DNA of 41,755 nucleotides from Novosphingobium sp. (GTDB taxonomy: Bacteria; Pseudomonadota; Alphaproteobacteria; Sphingomonadales; Sphingomonadaceae), in assembly GCF_019748365.1 (NCBI RefSeq), contig NZ_JAIEPN010000180.1, positions 1 to 41,755 of the forward strand, read 5' to 3'. Made by a program: the position numbers and the translations under genes. This document shows positions 35,181 through 41,755 of this stretch, one piece after another. The notes under the pieces were generated by a model, which saw only the letters and a program-made list of their open reading frames with translations, made no database searches and was not told where the DNA came from. How positions within the stretch are numbered: position 1 is the stretch's first letter; the number at the start of each line of letters is the position of its first letter.

Positions 35181-35771
35181 ATGAACGTTTCTATGCCTAT
35201 TCGTTCAGATGCGCAAGCCGAGCTCAGCCCCGTCCGCGCGGCGCGGCGCGAGCGTCTGCTTGATGCTGCCGAGGCACTGTTCGTGCAGCAAGGTTTCCGC
35301 GCGACGTCGATCGAGGGGATCGCCGAAGCGGCGGGCATGTCGAAGGTGACGCTCTATGGCTATTTCCGCGACAAGGAGGCGGTGTTTGCTGCCGTGGCCG
35401 AACGGATCGCCGATGCGATGGAAGCGGCGGTGGAGGCCGCGCTCGCCGCAGACGCCCCCTTCCCCGCGCCGCTCGCCATGGCGCTGACGGCCAAGCACCT
35501 TATCGTGCAGGCACGCGTGCAGCGCTCGACCTTCGCCAGCGAGCTGTTTCAGGCCAAAGCCGCGCATGTCGCCCGCCGCTTCGCTGCTCTGGATGAGGCG
35601 ATCATCGGTGGCCTCACCGCAGCGCTGGAGCGCGAAGGGCAAACGCCCGCAGCGTCAGCCGAGACGGCGCAACTCCTGTTCTCCGCTGCCAACGGCATCG
35701 CAAACCGTGCGGGCGACTCCGACTTGCTGACGGTGAGGATTGAGCGGCTGGTGCGTGCAGTGCTTGGCTGA
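35181..35771 (+). CDS. TetR/AcrR family transcriptional regulator
   Basis: A repressor of about 196 residues. The N-terminal HTH (about 20-65) reads RERLLDAAEALFVQQGFRAT, then IEGIAEAAGMSKVTLYGYF, then RDKEAVF, a clear TetR signature. The C-terminal ligand domain is of AefR type, with FASELFQAKAAHVARRFAAL. ATG 35181 is used; ATG 35193 is equally possible because neither has a ribosome site. The gene is divergent from the membrane-anchored propeller gene, with a 40-base gap carrying an inverted repeat. That is the standard arrangement of a TetR regulator and its target. The ligand is unknown. Confidence 0.88.
   Translation: MNVSMPIRSDAQAELSPVRAARRERLLDAAEALFVQQGFRATSIEGIAEAAGMSKVTLYGYFRDKEAVFAAVAERIADAMEAAVEAALAADAPFPAPLAMALTAKHLIVQARVQRSTFASELFQAKAAHVARRFAALDEAIIGGLTAALEREGQTPAASAETAQLLFSAANGIANRAGDSDLLTVRIERLVRAVLG
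35182..35207. promoter_or_regulatory. Inverted repeat TGAACG-N14-CGTTCA, candidate TetR operator
   Basis: TGAACG (35182-35187) and CGTTCA (35202-35207) are inverted half-sites separated by 14 bases. They lie at the start of the TetR gene and 42-67 bases upstream of the divergent propeller gene's ATG, over its likely promoter. This suggests control of both genes by the TetR protein. No binding data are implied. Confidence 0.4.
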
Positions 35772-35820
35772 CCCCGCGCCCCCTTCTATCGCGCGGCATA
35801 ATCGCGTAAGCGCCGCTGCC

Positions 35821-37164
35821 ATGTCTGCCACCCCGCCCCCTCGCACATTCCAAGTAAAGAGCTTCGGCTGCCAGATGAACGTCTATGACGGCGAGCGCAT
35901 GGCCGAGCTGCTAACCGCCGAAGGCATGCGCGCGGCAGACGACGGCGCGGCGGCGGATCTCGTCGTGCTCAACACCTGCCATATTCGCGAGAAGGCGACC
36001 GAGAAGGTCTATTCCGATATTGGCCGCATCGTGAAGGACGGGCGCGAGGCGGGCGCGGTGCCGCTGATCGCAGTGGCCGGCTGCGTGGCGCAGGCCGAGG
36101 GTGAGGAGATCATGACGCGGGCGCCTTCGGTGCGCGTGGTCGTTGGCCCGCAGGCTTATCACCGCCTGCCGGCGATGGTGGCCGAAGCCGCTGCCGGTGG
36201 CCGCGCGACCGAGACGGACATGCCCGCCGAGGCCAAGTTCGCCGCGCTACCAAAGCGCCGCAAGGTGGGAGCGAGCGCCTTCCTGACCATTCAGGAAGGC
36301 TGCGACAAGTTCTGCACCTATTGCGTGGTGCCTTATACGCGCGGCGCCGAGCTTTCGCGCCCCTACGCCGATCTTGTCAGCGAAGCGCGCCTGCTCGTCG
36401 AAGGCGGTGCGCGCGAGATCACGCTGCTGGGCCAGAACGTGAATGCCTGGGCGGGTGAGGATGACAAGGGCCGCCTGGTCGGGCTCGCAGGGCTTGCGGA
36501 GGAGCTCGGGAAGATCGAGGAACTGGCGCGCATCCGCTATACCACCAGCCATCCGGCGGACATGGATGATGCGCTGATCGAGGCGCACGGGCTCAACCCT
36601 AAGCTCATGCCGTTCCTGCACCTGCCAGTACAATCGGGCAGCGACCGCGTGCTGAAAGCGATGAACCGCAGCCACACCGCGGAAAGCTACTTGCGCATTC
36701 TGGAGCGCGTGCGCGCGGCGCGGCCGGACATCGCGCTTTCGGGCGATTTCATCGTCGGCTTCCCCGGCGAGACCGAAGCCGAGTTCGAGGAAACGCTGCA
36801 GATCATCGCCGAGGCCCGCTATGCGCAGGCGTTCAGCTTCAAATTCTCCGCCCGCCCCGGCACACCCGCCGCGACGATGGAAGGCCAGATCGCGCCTGAG
36901 GTGATGGACGAGCGCTTGCAGCGTCTGCAAGCCGCGCTCCAGCGTGACAGCCTTGCCTTCAACAAGGCGAGCGTGGGCAAGCGCTGCGAAGTGCTGGTCG
37001 AGCGCAAGGGCCGCCACGCCGGGCAATGGCTGGGCAAATCGCCCTGGCTGCAATCGGTGTATTTCACCGGGGATGCAGCGCTCGGCGATCTGGTCGAAGT
37101 GGAACTTGTCGAGGCGGGGCCCAATTCGATCGGCGGCCAGCTGGTGGCGCGCGCCGCCGCCTGA
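35821..37164 (+). CDS. miaB: tRNA-2-methylthio-N6-isopentenyladenosine synthase MiaB
   Basis: A radical-SAM methylthiotransferase that adds a methylthio group at C2 of i6A37 in tRNAs reading U-starting codons. The 447-residue protein has the N-terminal MTTase domain with Cys17 (SFGCQMNVYDGERM), Cys53 (NTCHIREKA) and Cys88 (AVAGCVAQ) for the auxiliary cluster. The radical-SAM motif is Cys161-x3-Cys165-x2-Cys168 (GCDKFCTYCVVPYTRG). HLPVQSGSDRVLKAMNR and GFPGETEAEFEETL follow, and a C-terminal TRAM domain ends the protein. ATG 35821 matches the family N-terminus. It leads the conserved miaB-phoH-ybeY-corC order, interrupted by one small opposing gene. Confidence 0.96.
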   Translation: MSATPPPRTFQVKSFGCQMNVYDGERMAELLTAEGMRAADDGAAADLVVLNTCHIREKATEKVYSDIGRIVKDGREAGAVPLIAVAGCVAQAEGEEIMTRAPSVRVVVGPQAYHRLPAMVAEAAAGGRATETDMPAEAKFAALPKRRKVGASAFLTIQEGCDKFCTYCVVPYTRGAELSRPYADLVSEARLLVEGGAREITLLGQNVNAWAGEDDKGRLVGLAGLAEELGKIEELARIRYTTSHPADMDDALIEAHGLNPKLMPFLHLPVQSGSDRVLKAMNRSHTAESYLRILERVRAARPDIALSGDFIVGFPGETEAEFEETLQIIAEARYAQAFSFKFSARPGTPAATMEGQIAPEVMDERLQRLQAALQRDSLAFNKASVGKRCEVLVERKGRHAGQWLGKSPWLQSVYFTGDAALGDLVEVELVEAGPNSIGGQLVARAAA

Positions 37165-37185
37165 GCAGCGACGCGGCCTTTGCGT

Positions 37186-37455
37186 TCAGCCGTGATTGTG
37201 GTGGTGGCGATGCCATGCGCGGGCACGGGCGACACGGGCGCGGTGCAACTGGCGCCGGTCATGCCGCAGCTCATGGCGCGCGCGGTGCAGATCGCGCCGC
37301 TCTTCACGCACTTCGCGGCGATCCTGCACGACTTCACGGTGAATAGCGTGAACACGGGCATTCGCCGCAGCCGGGCCGGCGTGGGCCTGGGCAATCGCGG
37401 GGGCAACAGCGGGGGTCAGCGCGAGGAACGCGGCGGCCAGCAGAAACTTGCGCAT
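37186..37455 (-). CDS. Small secreted Arg/His-rich protein, function unknown
   Basis: An 89-residue protein with a clear signal peptide (MRKFLLAAAFLALTPAVAPA, cut near AQA). The mature part is about 64 residues and highly basic: repeats such as DRREVREERRDLHRA and HELRHDRRQLHRA, ending WHRHHHNHG. It is probably one long charged helix, with a histidine tail able to bind metal such as nickel, copper or zinc. The start at 37455 is firm because AAGGAG lies 7 bases before it. It sits alone and antisense-oriented between miaB and phoH. I do not recognise a named family. Confidence 0.72.
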   Translation of the reverse strand: MRKFLLAAAFLALTPAVAPAIAQAHAGPAAANARVHAIHREVVQDRREVREERRDLHRARHELRHDRRQLHRARVARARAWHRHHHNHG

Positions 37456-37688
37456 CGGATTCTCCTTCAGACGGGATCGCTTGCCTGCGACCACAGATGA
37501 AGAATGCCTTGCCCAGACTGAACCACCCGGGAACAGCAGCTTAAGGCGCGCGACATTTTGGTCGCAGTTTGTCGCAAGATCGGCCCCGCCCGCCACAAGG
37601 CAGTGCAAATGATGCGATTTCCGGCCGGGCGGTCTTGCGCCTGTCGCATCGGTGCCTAAGCTGGGGCCATCCAACGTGAAAGGAGCGC

Positions 37689-38765
37689 ATGGCCCGCAAG
37701 TTCTCCCGTTCGCATGAAGAGGCAACCCGCAGCGATTGGCCGGGTGCCTTCCGCAACGATCCGCCTCGCGGCGATAGCGCCCGCAGCAGCGACAACCAGC
37801 GACGCGCCAGGATCGAAATCGCGTTCGAGGAGCAGACGGTACTCGGCGCGCTGTTTGGCCAGTTCGATCAGAACCTCGTGCAGATCGAGAACCGCATGGG
37901 GGTCTATATCTCCGCGCGCGGCAACAAGGCCGTGATCGAAGGGCCGGCCGATTCCGTTGCCCGTGCCCGCGATGTGCTGAAGGGCATGCACCAGCGCCTG
38001 CTGGCAGGTCATGAAGTCGATGCAGGGGCCGTCGAGTCGCTGATCATGATGTCGAACGAGCCGACGCTGGAGGGCATCATCACCGGCGCCCCCGATGGCG
38101 CACCGCCGATCATGATCCGCACGCGCAAGAAGACGATCGTCCCGCGCTCGGCCACCCAGATCGAATACATGCGCGCGCTGGTGCGCGACGATGTGATCTT
38201 CGCGCTCGGACCGGCGGGCACCGGCAAGACCTATCTCGCGGTGGCGCAGGCTGTGGCGCAGCTGATCAGCGGCAGCGTGCAGCGCCTGATCCTCTCGCGC
38301 CCGGCGGTGGAGGCGGGCGAGCGGCTCGGCTTCCTCCCCGGCGACATGAAGGAGAAGGTCGATCCCTATCTCCGTCCGCTTTACGACGCGCTCTACGATT
38401 GCATGCCGCCCGAGCAGGTCGAGCGCAGGCTGGCCTCGGGCGAGATCGAGATCGCGCCAATCGCTTTCATGCGCGGGCGGACGCTGGCGGACGCTTTCGT
38501 CATCCTCGACGAGGCGCAGAACACCACGCCGATGCAGATGAAGATGTTCCTCACCCGCTTCGGCCAGAACAGCCGCATGGTGATCTGCGGCGATCCCAAG
38601 CAGACCGACTTGCCCGGTGGCACGGCGGCGAGCGGGCTGAACGACGCGGTGAACCGGCTTTCAGGCGTGGAGGGCATCGGCATGGTGAGGTTCGGCGTGG
38701 CCGATGTGGTGCGCCATCCGATCGTCGGCCGGATTGTCGAGGCTTATGAGGGCAAGGACGGGTGA
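37689..38765 (+). CDS. phoH: PhoH family ATPase
   Basis: A 358-residue PhoH/PhoL-type protein, a P-loop ATPase linked to RNA metabolism with YbeY. An N-terminal KH-like part (about 40-100) is followed by the ATPase domain. Walker A is LGPAGTGKTYLA, then SRPAVEAGERLGFLPGDMKE, and Walker B VILDEAQNTTP; the sensor region is RMVICGDPKQTDLPGG. The start has GAAAGGAGC upstream. The ybeY gene follows after 49 bases, the usual neighbour. It is likely cytoplasmic. Confidence 0.95.
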   Translation: MARKFSRSHEEATRSDWPGAFRNDPPRGDSARSSDNQRRARIEIAFEEQTVLGALFGQFDQNLVQIENRMGVYISARGNKAVIEGPADSVARARDVLKGMHQRLLAGHEVDAGAVESLIMMSNEPTLEGIITGAPDGAPPIMIRTRKKTIVPRSATQIEYMRALVRDDVIFALGPAGTGKTYLAVAQAVAQLISGSVQRLILSRPAVEAGERLGFLPGDMKEKVDPYLRPLYDALYDCMPPEQVERRLASGEIEIAPIAFMRGRTLADAFVILDEAQNTTPMQMKMFLTRFGQNSRMVICGDPKQTDLPGGTAASGLNDAVNRLSGVEGIGMVRFGVADVVRHPIVGRIVEAYEGKDG

Positions 38766-38814
38766 GCGCTGCAACCGCTTATCCCCCTCTTGTGAAAAGG
38801 AAGGGAGCAATCAG

Positions 38815-39315
38815 ATGACCGCTCCCACCCTCGAACTCGATATCGACCCCGTCTGGCCCGGCTCGACCGACTGGGAAGAGCTTGCCGCGCGCGCGGCGGA
38901 GGCGGCGGGCGTCGTCGCGCCCGAACTGGCGCACGAACACCTGCTCGTCAGCCTCGTCATGGCGGACGACGAGGAAGTCCACGCGCTCAACAGGCAGTGG
39001 CGCGCCAAGGACAAGCCGACCAACGTGCTGTCCTTCCCCATGCTCAGCCGCGAGGAAGTGCTCGCCGCCGCCGCCGCACCGGGAGCGCCGGGCATGCTCG
39101 GCGATCTGATCCTCGCCCACGGCGTCTGCACGCGCGAGGCCGCGGACAAGGGCATCGCGGTCGAGGCTCATGCTGCGCACCTCATCGTCCACGGCCTGCT
39201 CCATCTCGCCGGCTACGACCACGAGACGGGCGAGGATGACGCTGCGGAAATGGAGGCTTTGGAAACAAAGGCGCTTGCGCATATGGGCCTCGCCGACCCA
39301 TATGCGACGCATTAG
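38815..39315 (+). CDS. ybeY: Endoribonuclease YbeY
   Basis: A single-strand-specific RNA hydrolase used in 16S rRNA 3' maturation and ribosome quality control. The 166-residue protein has the core motif RAKDKPTNVLSFP and the zinc site HLIVHGLLHLAGYDH (His-x3-His-x5-His). GDLILAHGVCTREAADKG is also typical. ATG 38815 is chosen because AAGGGAG stands 8-9 bases before it. It follows phoH and precedes corC, the standard order. Confidence 0.95.
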   Translation: MTAPTLELDIDPVWPGSTDWEELAARAAEAAGVVAPELAHEHLLVSLVMADDEEVHALNRQWRAKDKPTNVLSFPMLSREEVLAAAAAPGAPGMLGDLILAHGVCTREAADKGIAVEAHAAHLIVHGLLHLAGYDHETGEDDAAEMEALETKALAHMGLADPYATH

Positions 39316-39335
39316 CGTAAAAGGAGTGATGGGCC

Positions 39336-40274
39336 GTGCCTGAGGGCAATGGGTCCGGCGGCGAGAGCCGTTCGGGCGACGGGGACAGTAGCGGCGCGCT
39401 GTGGCGCGCGCTCAAGGCATTTTTCCGGGGACCGGAACACGACCAATCCTTGCGTGCACAGATCGAGGAAGCGATCGAGGAGCACGAAGGCGAGAGCGGC
39501 GGCAGGAACGGCGCGGACGGCGATCTCTTGCCCCTTGAGCGCCAGATGCTCAAGAACCTGCTCCATTTCAGCGAGAACGACGCGGACGATGTTGCCATCC
39601 CGCGCGGCGAGATCGTGGCTATCCCCGCTGCCGCGACGTTCGATGAAGTCGTGAGCGCCTTTGCCGAGCATGGCCACAGCCGCCTGCCGGTCTATGGCGA
39701 TTCGCTCGACGAAGTGGTCGGCATGCTCCACGTGAAGGACCTGTTCCCGATCGTCGCGGGCATGGCGCTCTCCGGCAAGGCCGCGCCCAAGGACTGGACC
39801 GGCCTGATGCGCCAGCCGTTGTTCGTGCCGCAGGCGCGCGGCGCGCTCGATGTGCTGGCCGACATGCGCTCCAGCCGCACGCACCTTGCCATTGTGATCG
39901 ACGAGTATTCCGGCACCGACGGGATCATCACCATTGAGGACCTCGTCGAGGAAATCGTCGGAGAGATCGAGGACGAGCACGACGATGCGCCGCAGGAGCT
40001 CATGCGGCAGATCGACGAACTGACCTGGGAAGCGGACGCGCGCGCCGAGCTTGATGATGTGGGCGAACGTATCGATCCCCGGCTTGCGCTGGTGGACGAG
40101 GACGTGGATACTCTGGGTGGGCTCGCGGTCGTGCTGGCGGGGGAAGTCCCGCCCGTTGGCCGCGTGCTGGAACATGACAGCGGGTGGCGGATCGAGGTGA
40201 CGGCAGGGGACGAGCGCAGGCTTACCCGGCTGCGGCTCCACGCGCCTGTATCCGCGACGCCTGAGGACGACTGA
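39336..40274 (+). CDS. corC: CorC/HlyC-type protein with paired CBS domains
   Basis: A 312-residue protein with an N-terminal charged segment, two CBS domains (about 85-215) and a C-terminal CorC_HlyC domain (about 225-305). Typical stretches are HSRLPVYGDSLDEVVGMLHV, LAIVIDEYSGTDGIITIEDL and VEEIVGEIEDEHD. The family is linked to magnesium and cobalt efflux and to membrane integrity. This form lacks the DUF21 membrane domain, so it is cytoplasmic. It starts at GTG, with AAGGAG 9 bases upstream. The ATG at 39329 opens only a four-codon frame. Apolipoprotein N-acyltransferase (lnt), the frequent next gene, is missing; a LysR gene follows instead. Confidence 0.92.
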   Translation: MPEGNGSGGESRSGDGDSSGALWRALKAFFRGPEHDQSLRAQIEEAIEEHEGESGGRNGADGDLLPLERQMLKNLLHFSENDADDVAIPRGEIVAIPAAATFDEVVSAFAEHGHSRLPVYGDSLDEVVGMLHVKDLFPIVAGMALSGKAAPKDWTGLMRQPLFVPQARGALDVLADMRSSRTHLAIVIDEYSGTDGIITIEDLVEEIVGEIEDEHDDAPQELMRQIDELTWEADARAELDDVGERIDPRLALVDEDVDTLGGLAVVLAGEVPPVGRVLEHDSGWRIEVTAGDERRLTRLRLHAPVSATPEDD

Positions 40275-40286
40275 GTTTAGAGCCCT

Positions 40287-41168
40287 ATGATCCGCCGACT
40301 GCCCCCTTTGCGCTCGCTCGAAGCGTTCATCCGCGTTGTGCGCGCGGGCTCGGCCAAGACCGCAGCGGCGGAGCTTGCACTCAGCCCCTCGGCGCTCTCG
40401 CGCCGGCTTGGCGCGCTGGAAGAGTTCATCGGCAAGCCGGTGTTCGAGCGCAAGCACCAGCTTTTGAAGCTGACCGAGGAGGGCCAGCAGCTCTACGATG
40501 CCGTCGCGCCGCTGATCGATGAAATGGCCGACCGGATCGACCGCCTGATCGATACCGGGCAGGTCCTGCGCCTCAGGCTTGGCGTGTTGCCGCTGTTCGG
40601 CAGCCAGCGCCTGTTCCCGCGGCTTGGCGAACTGCGCAAGCTGCACCCGCAGCTCCACATCGATATCGACAGTTCAGCCGCCGCCGAGACCAAGCTGGGC
40701 GACACGATCGATGCCGCGATCATCCTCTCCGAAGGGCCGGATGGCTCGCTCCATTCGGTGCGGCTCGATCACAACCGCGTCTATGCCATCGCGACGCCCG
40801 AGATCGTGGCGGAGGTTGGCCCTCGCCCCGATCTTGCCAAGCTCAACAAGCAGACGTTCCTCGTGCACAACGATCTGCCGATGAGCTTCGAGGCGTGGAA
40901 GCGCACGCTGCATCTGGAAGCGCTGCAGCCCGCGGCGATCGACCACTTCGATTCGGGCCAGCTGATCCTCGAGGCCGCCGCGCAGGGCCTCGGCATCGCG
41001 ATCATGCACGATGACCACTACAAGCGCAGCCACGATCCGCGCGTGGCCCGGCTTTACGACATCGAGGTCGACAGCCCCTATTCCTACTGGTTCGTCTGCC
41101 GCCCCCGCGCCCTGCAATCGCGCCCGGTGCGGCTGTTCCACGACTGGATGATCAAGGCGGGCTTGTAG
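40287..41168 (+). CDS. LysR-type transcriptional regulator (GcvA-like)
   Basis: A 293-residue LysR regulator of normal length. The winged HTH spans residues 8-66 ([20 protein letters not shown], then [20 protein letters not shown]). The effector domain begins near 94 ([20 protein letters not shown]). Its distribution of motifs, including [12 protein letters not shown], is like the GcvA group. It starts 12 bases after corC and may be read from the same transcript. Its 3' end overlaps the convergent arsH-like gene by 17 bp. The target and effector are unknown. Confidence 0.9.
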   Translation: MIRRLPPLRSLEAFIRVVRAGSAKTAAAELALSPSALSRRLGALEEFIGKPVFERKHQLLKLTEEGQQLYDAVAPLIDEMADRIDRLIDTGQVLRLRLGVLPLFGSQRLFPRLGELRKLHPQLHIDIDSSAAAETKLGDTIDAAIILSEGPDGSLHSVRLDHNRVYAIATPEIVAEVGPRPDLAKLNKQTFLVHNDLPMSFEAWKRTLHLEALQPAAIDHFDSGQLILEAAAQGLGIAIMHDDHYKRSHDPRVARLYDIEVDSPYSYWFVCRPRALQSRPVRLFHDWMIKAGL

Positions 41169-41755
41169 GGCGCCCGGCTTCAACGCGCTCCGAGTACCGG
41201 TCCACCAGCTGCTCCGCATGCGGGCGCAGCAGGACGGTGAAGCGGACGAGCTCTTCCATCACATCGACGATGCGATCGTAGTAGCTCGAGGGCTTCATCC
41301 GCCCCTCGGCGTCGAACTCCATATAAGCCTTGGCGACGCTCGATTGGTTGGGGATGACGAACATGCGCATCCAGCGCCCGAGGATACGCAAGGTGTTGAC
41401 GCTGTTGAAGGATTGCGATCCGGCGCTGACTTGCATGACCGCCAGCGTGCGCCCTTGCGTTGGCCTGAGGCCCTGATAGGCGAGCGGAAGGTGATCGATC
41501 TGGGTTTTCATGATCCCGGTGATCTGGCCATGCCGCTCCGGGCTGCACCAGACCTGGCCTTCCGACCACAGCGCATGCTCGCGCAGCTCATGCACCGCCG
41601 GATGATCATCGCCCGCCACCTGATCGGGCAGCGGCAGATCGGAAGGATCAAAGATCCGCGTCTCGCAGCCGAAGAACTGCAGTAGCCGCGCGGCTTCTTC
41701 CACAGCATGGCGCGAGAACGAGCGCTCGCGCAGGCTGCCATAGAGCAGCAGGATG
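41152..41755 (-). CDS. arsH: ArsH-like NADPH-dependent FMN reductase (partial, 5' end off the right edge)
   Basis: About 200 C-terminal residues of a flavodoxin-fold NADPH:FMN oxidoreductase. ArsH oxidises toxic trivalent organoarsenicals and can reduce quinones, metals or azo dyes. Visible motifs are [20 protein letters not shown] (the FMN phosphate loop), [31 protein letters not shown] and [20 protein letters not shown]. These are strongly ArsH-like. The frame stays open through the right edge, so the start is outside. No other ars genes are in the window. The 3' end overlaps the convergent LysR gene by 17 bp. Confidence 0.9.
   Translation of the reverse strand, partial: ILLLYGSLRERSFSRHAVEEAARLLQFFGCETRIFDPSDLPLPDQVAGDDHPAVHELREHALWSEGQVWCSPERHGQITGIMKTQIDHLPLAYQGLRPTQGRTLAVMQVSAGSQSFNSVNTLRILGRWMRMFVIPNQSSVAKAYMEFDAEGRMKPSSYYDRIVDVMEELVRFTVLLRPHAEQLVDRYSERVEAGRPTSPP

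Noticed and set aside
39329..39343. ATG close to a strong AAGGAG before corC
   Set aside because: The frame ends after four codons and the spacing is only 2 bases; the GTG at 39336 fits the corC frame and the ribosome site.

Overview
The window is about 41.8 kb of GC-rich, densely coding chromosomal DNA. It most likely comes from a sphingomonad (Alphaproteobacteria, Sphingomonadales; Novosphingobium- or Sphingobium-like). The basis is the protocatechuate 4,5-cleavage (lig) genes of the type known from Sphingobium sp. SYK-6, a MucR-type regulator beside tsaB/rimI and fur, and the order miaB-phoH-ybeY-corC. This assignment is by recognition of protein sequence, not by a database search.

Region 1 (1-7981) is a lignin-aromatic catabolic locus. 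A minus-strand operon (DUF1932 dehydrogenase, ligJ, a VanA-like Rieske oxygenase, ligA, partial ligB) has 4-bp start/stop overlaps at most junctions. It lies behind a LysR-type regulator with two helix-turn-helix segments. A divergent plus-strand operon carries ligK, ligU and ligI. Together they cover ring cleavage of protocatechuate (LigAB), pyrone hydrolysis (LigI), isomerisation (LigU), hydration (LigJ) and aldol cleavage to pyruvate and oxaloacetate (LigK). LigC, the semialdehyde dehydrogenase, is not seen and may lie beyond the left edge. A shared sequence pattern precedes both operons and is the best candidate regulator site. Two palindromic extragenic repeats sit between ligU and ligI.

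Region 2 (7982-12262) holds a Tat-exported amidase, a DUF808 membrane protein, a two-gene set (DUF2314 protein and a cysteine-type cell-wall hydrolase-like protein), and a 639-bp gene-poor gap with a perfect 20-bp palindrome. Region 3 (12263-26760), all on the minus strand, is rich in secreted hydrolases: D-aminoacylase family, beta-propeller protein, amidohydrolase, two S9 peptidases, an M16 double-domain peptidase and an FKBP isomerase. Class II DAHP synthase sits in the middle.

Region 4 (26889-32389) is a plus-strand housekeeping block: small CRNC protein, NfuA-like Fe-S scaffold, RutE-like reductase, tsaB, rimI, mucR, fur, plsC, pmtA-like methyltransferase. Region 5 (32398-35771) holds a VWA lipoprotein, a yellow/royal-jelly-like propeller and a divergent TetR regulator. 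Region 6 (35821-41755) holds miaB, a small His/Arg-rich secreted protein, phoH, ybeY, corC, a second LysR regulator and a partial arsH. No rRNA, tRNA, CRISPR array, insertion sequence or prophage was recognised.
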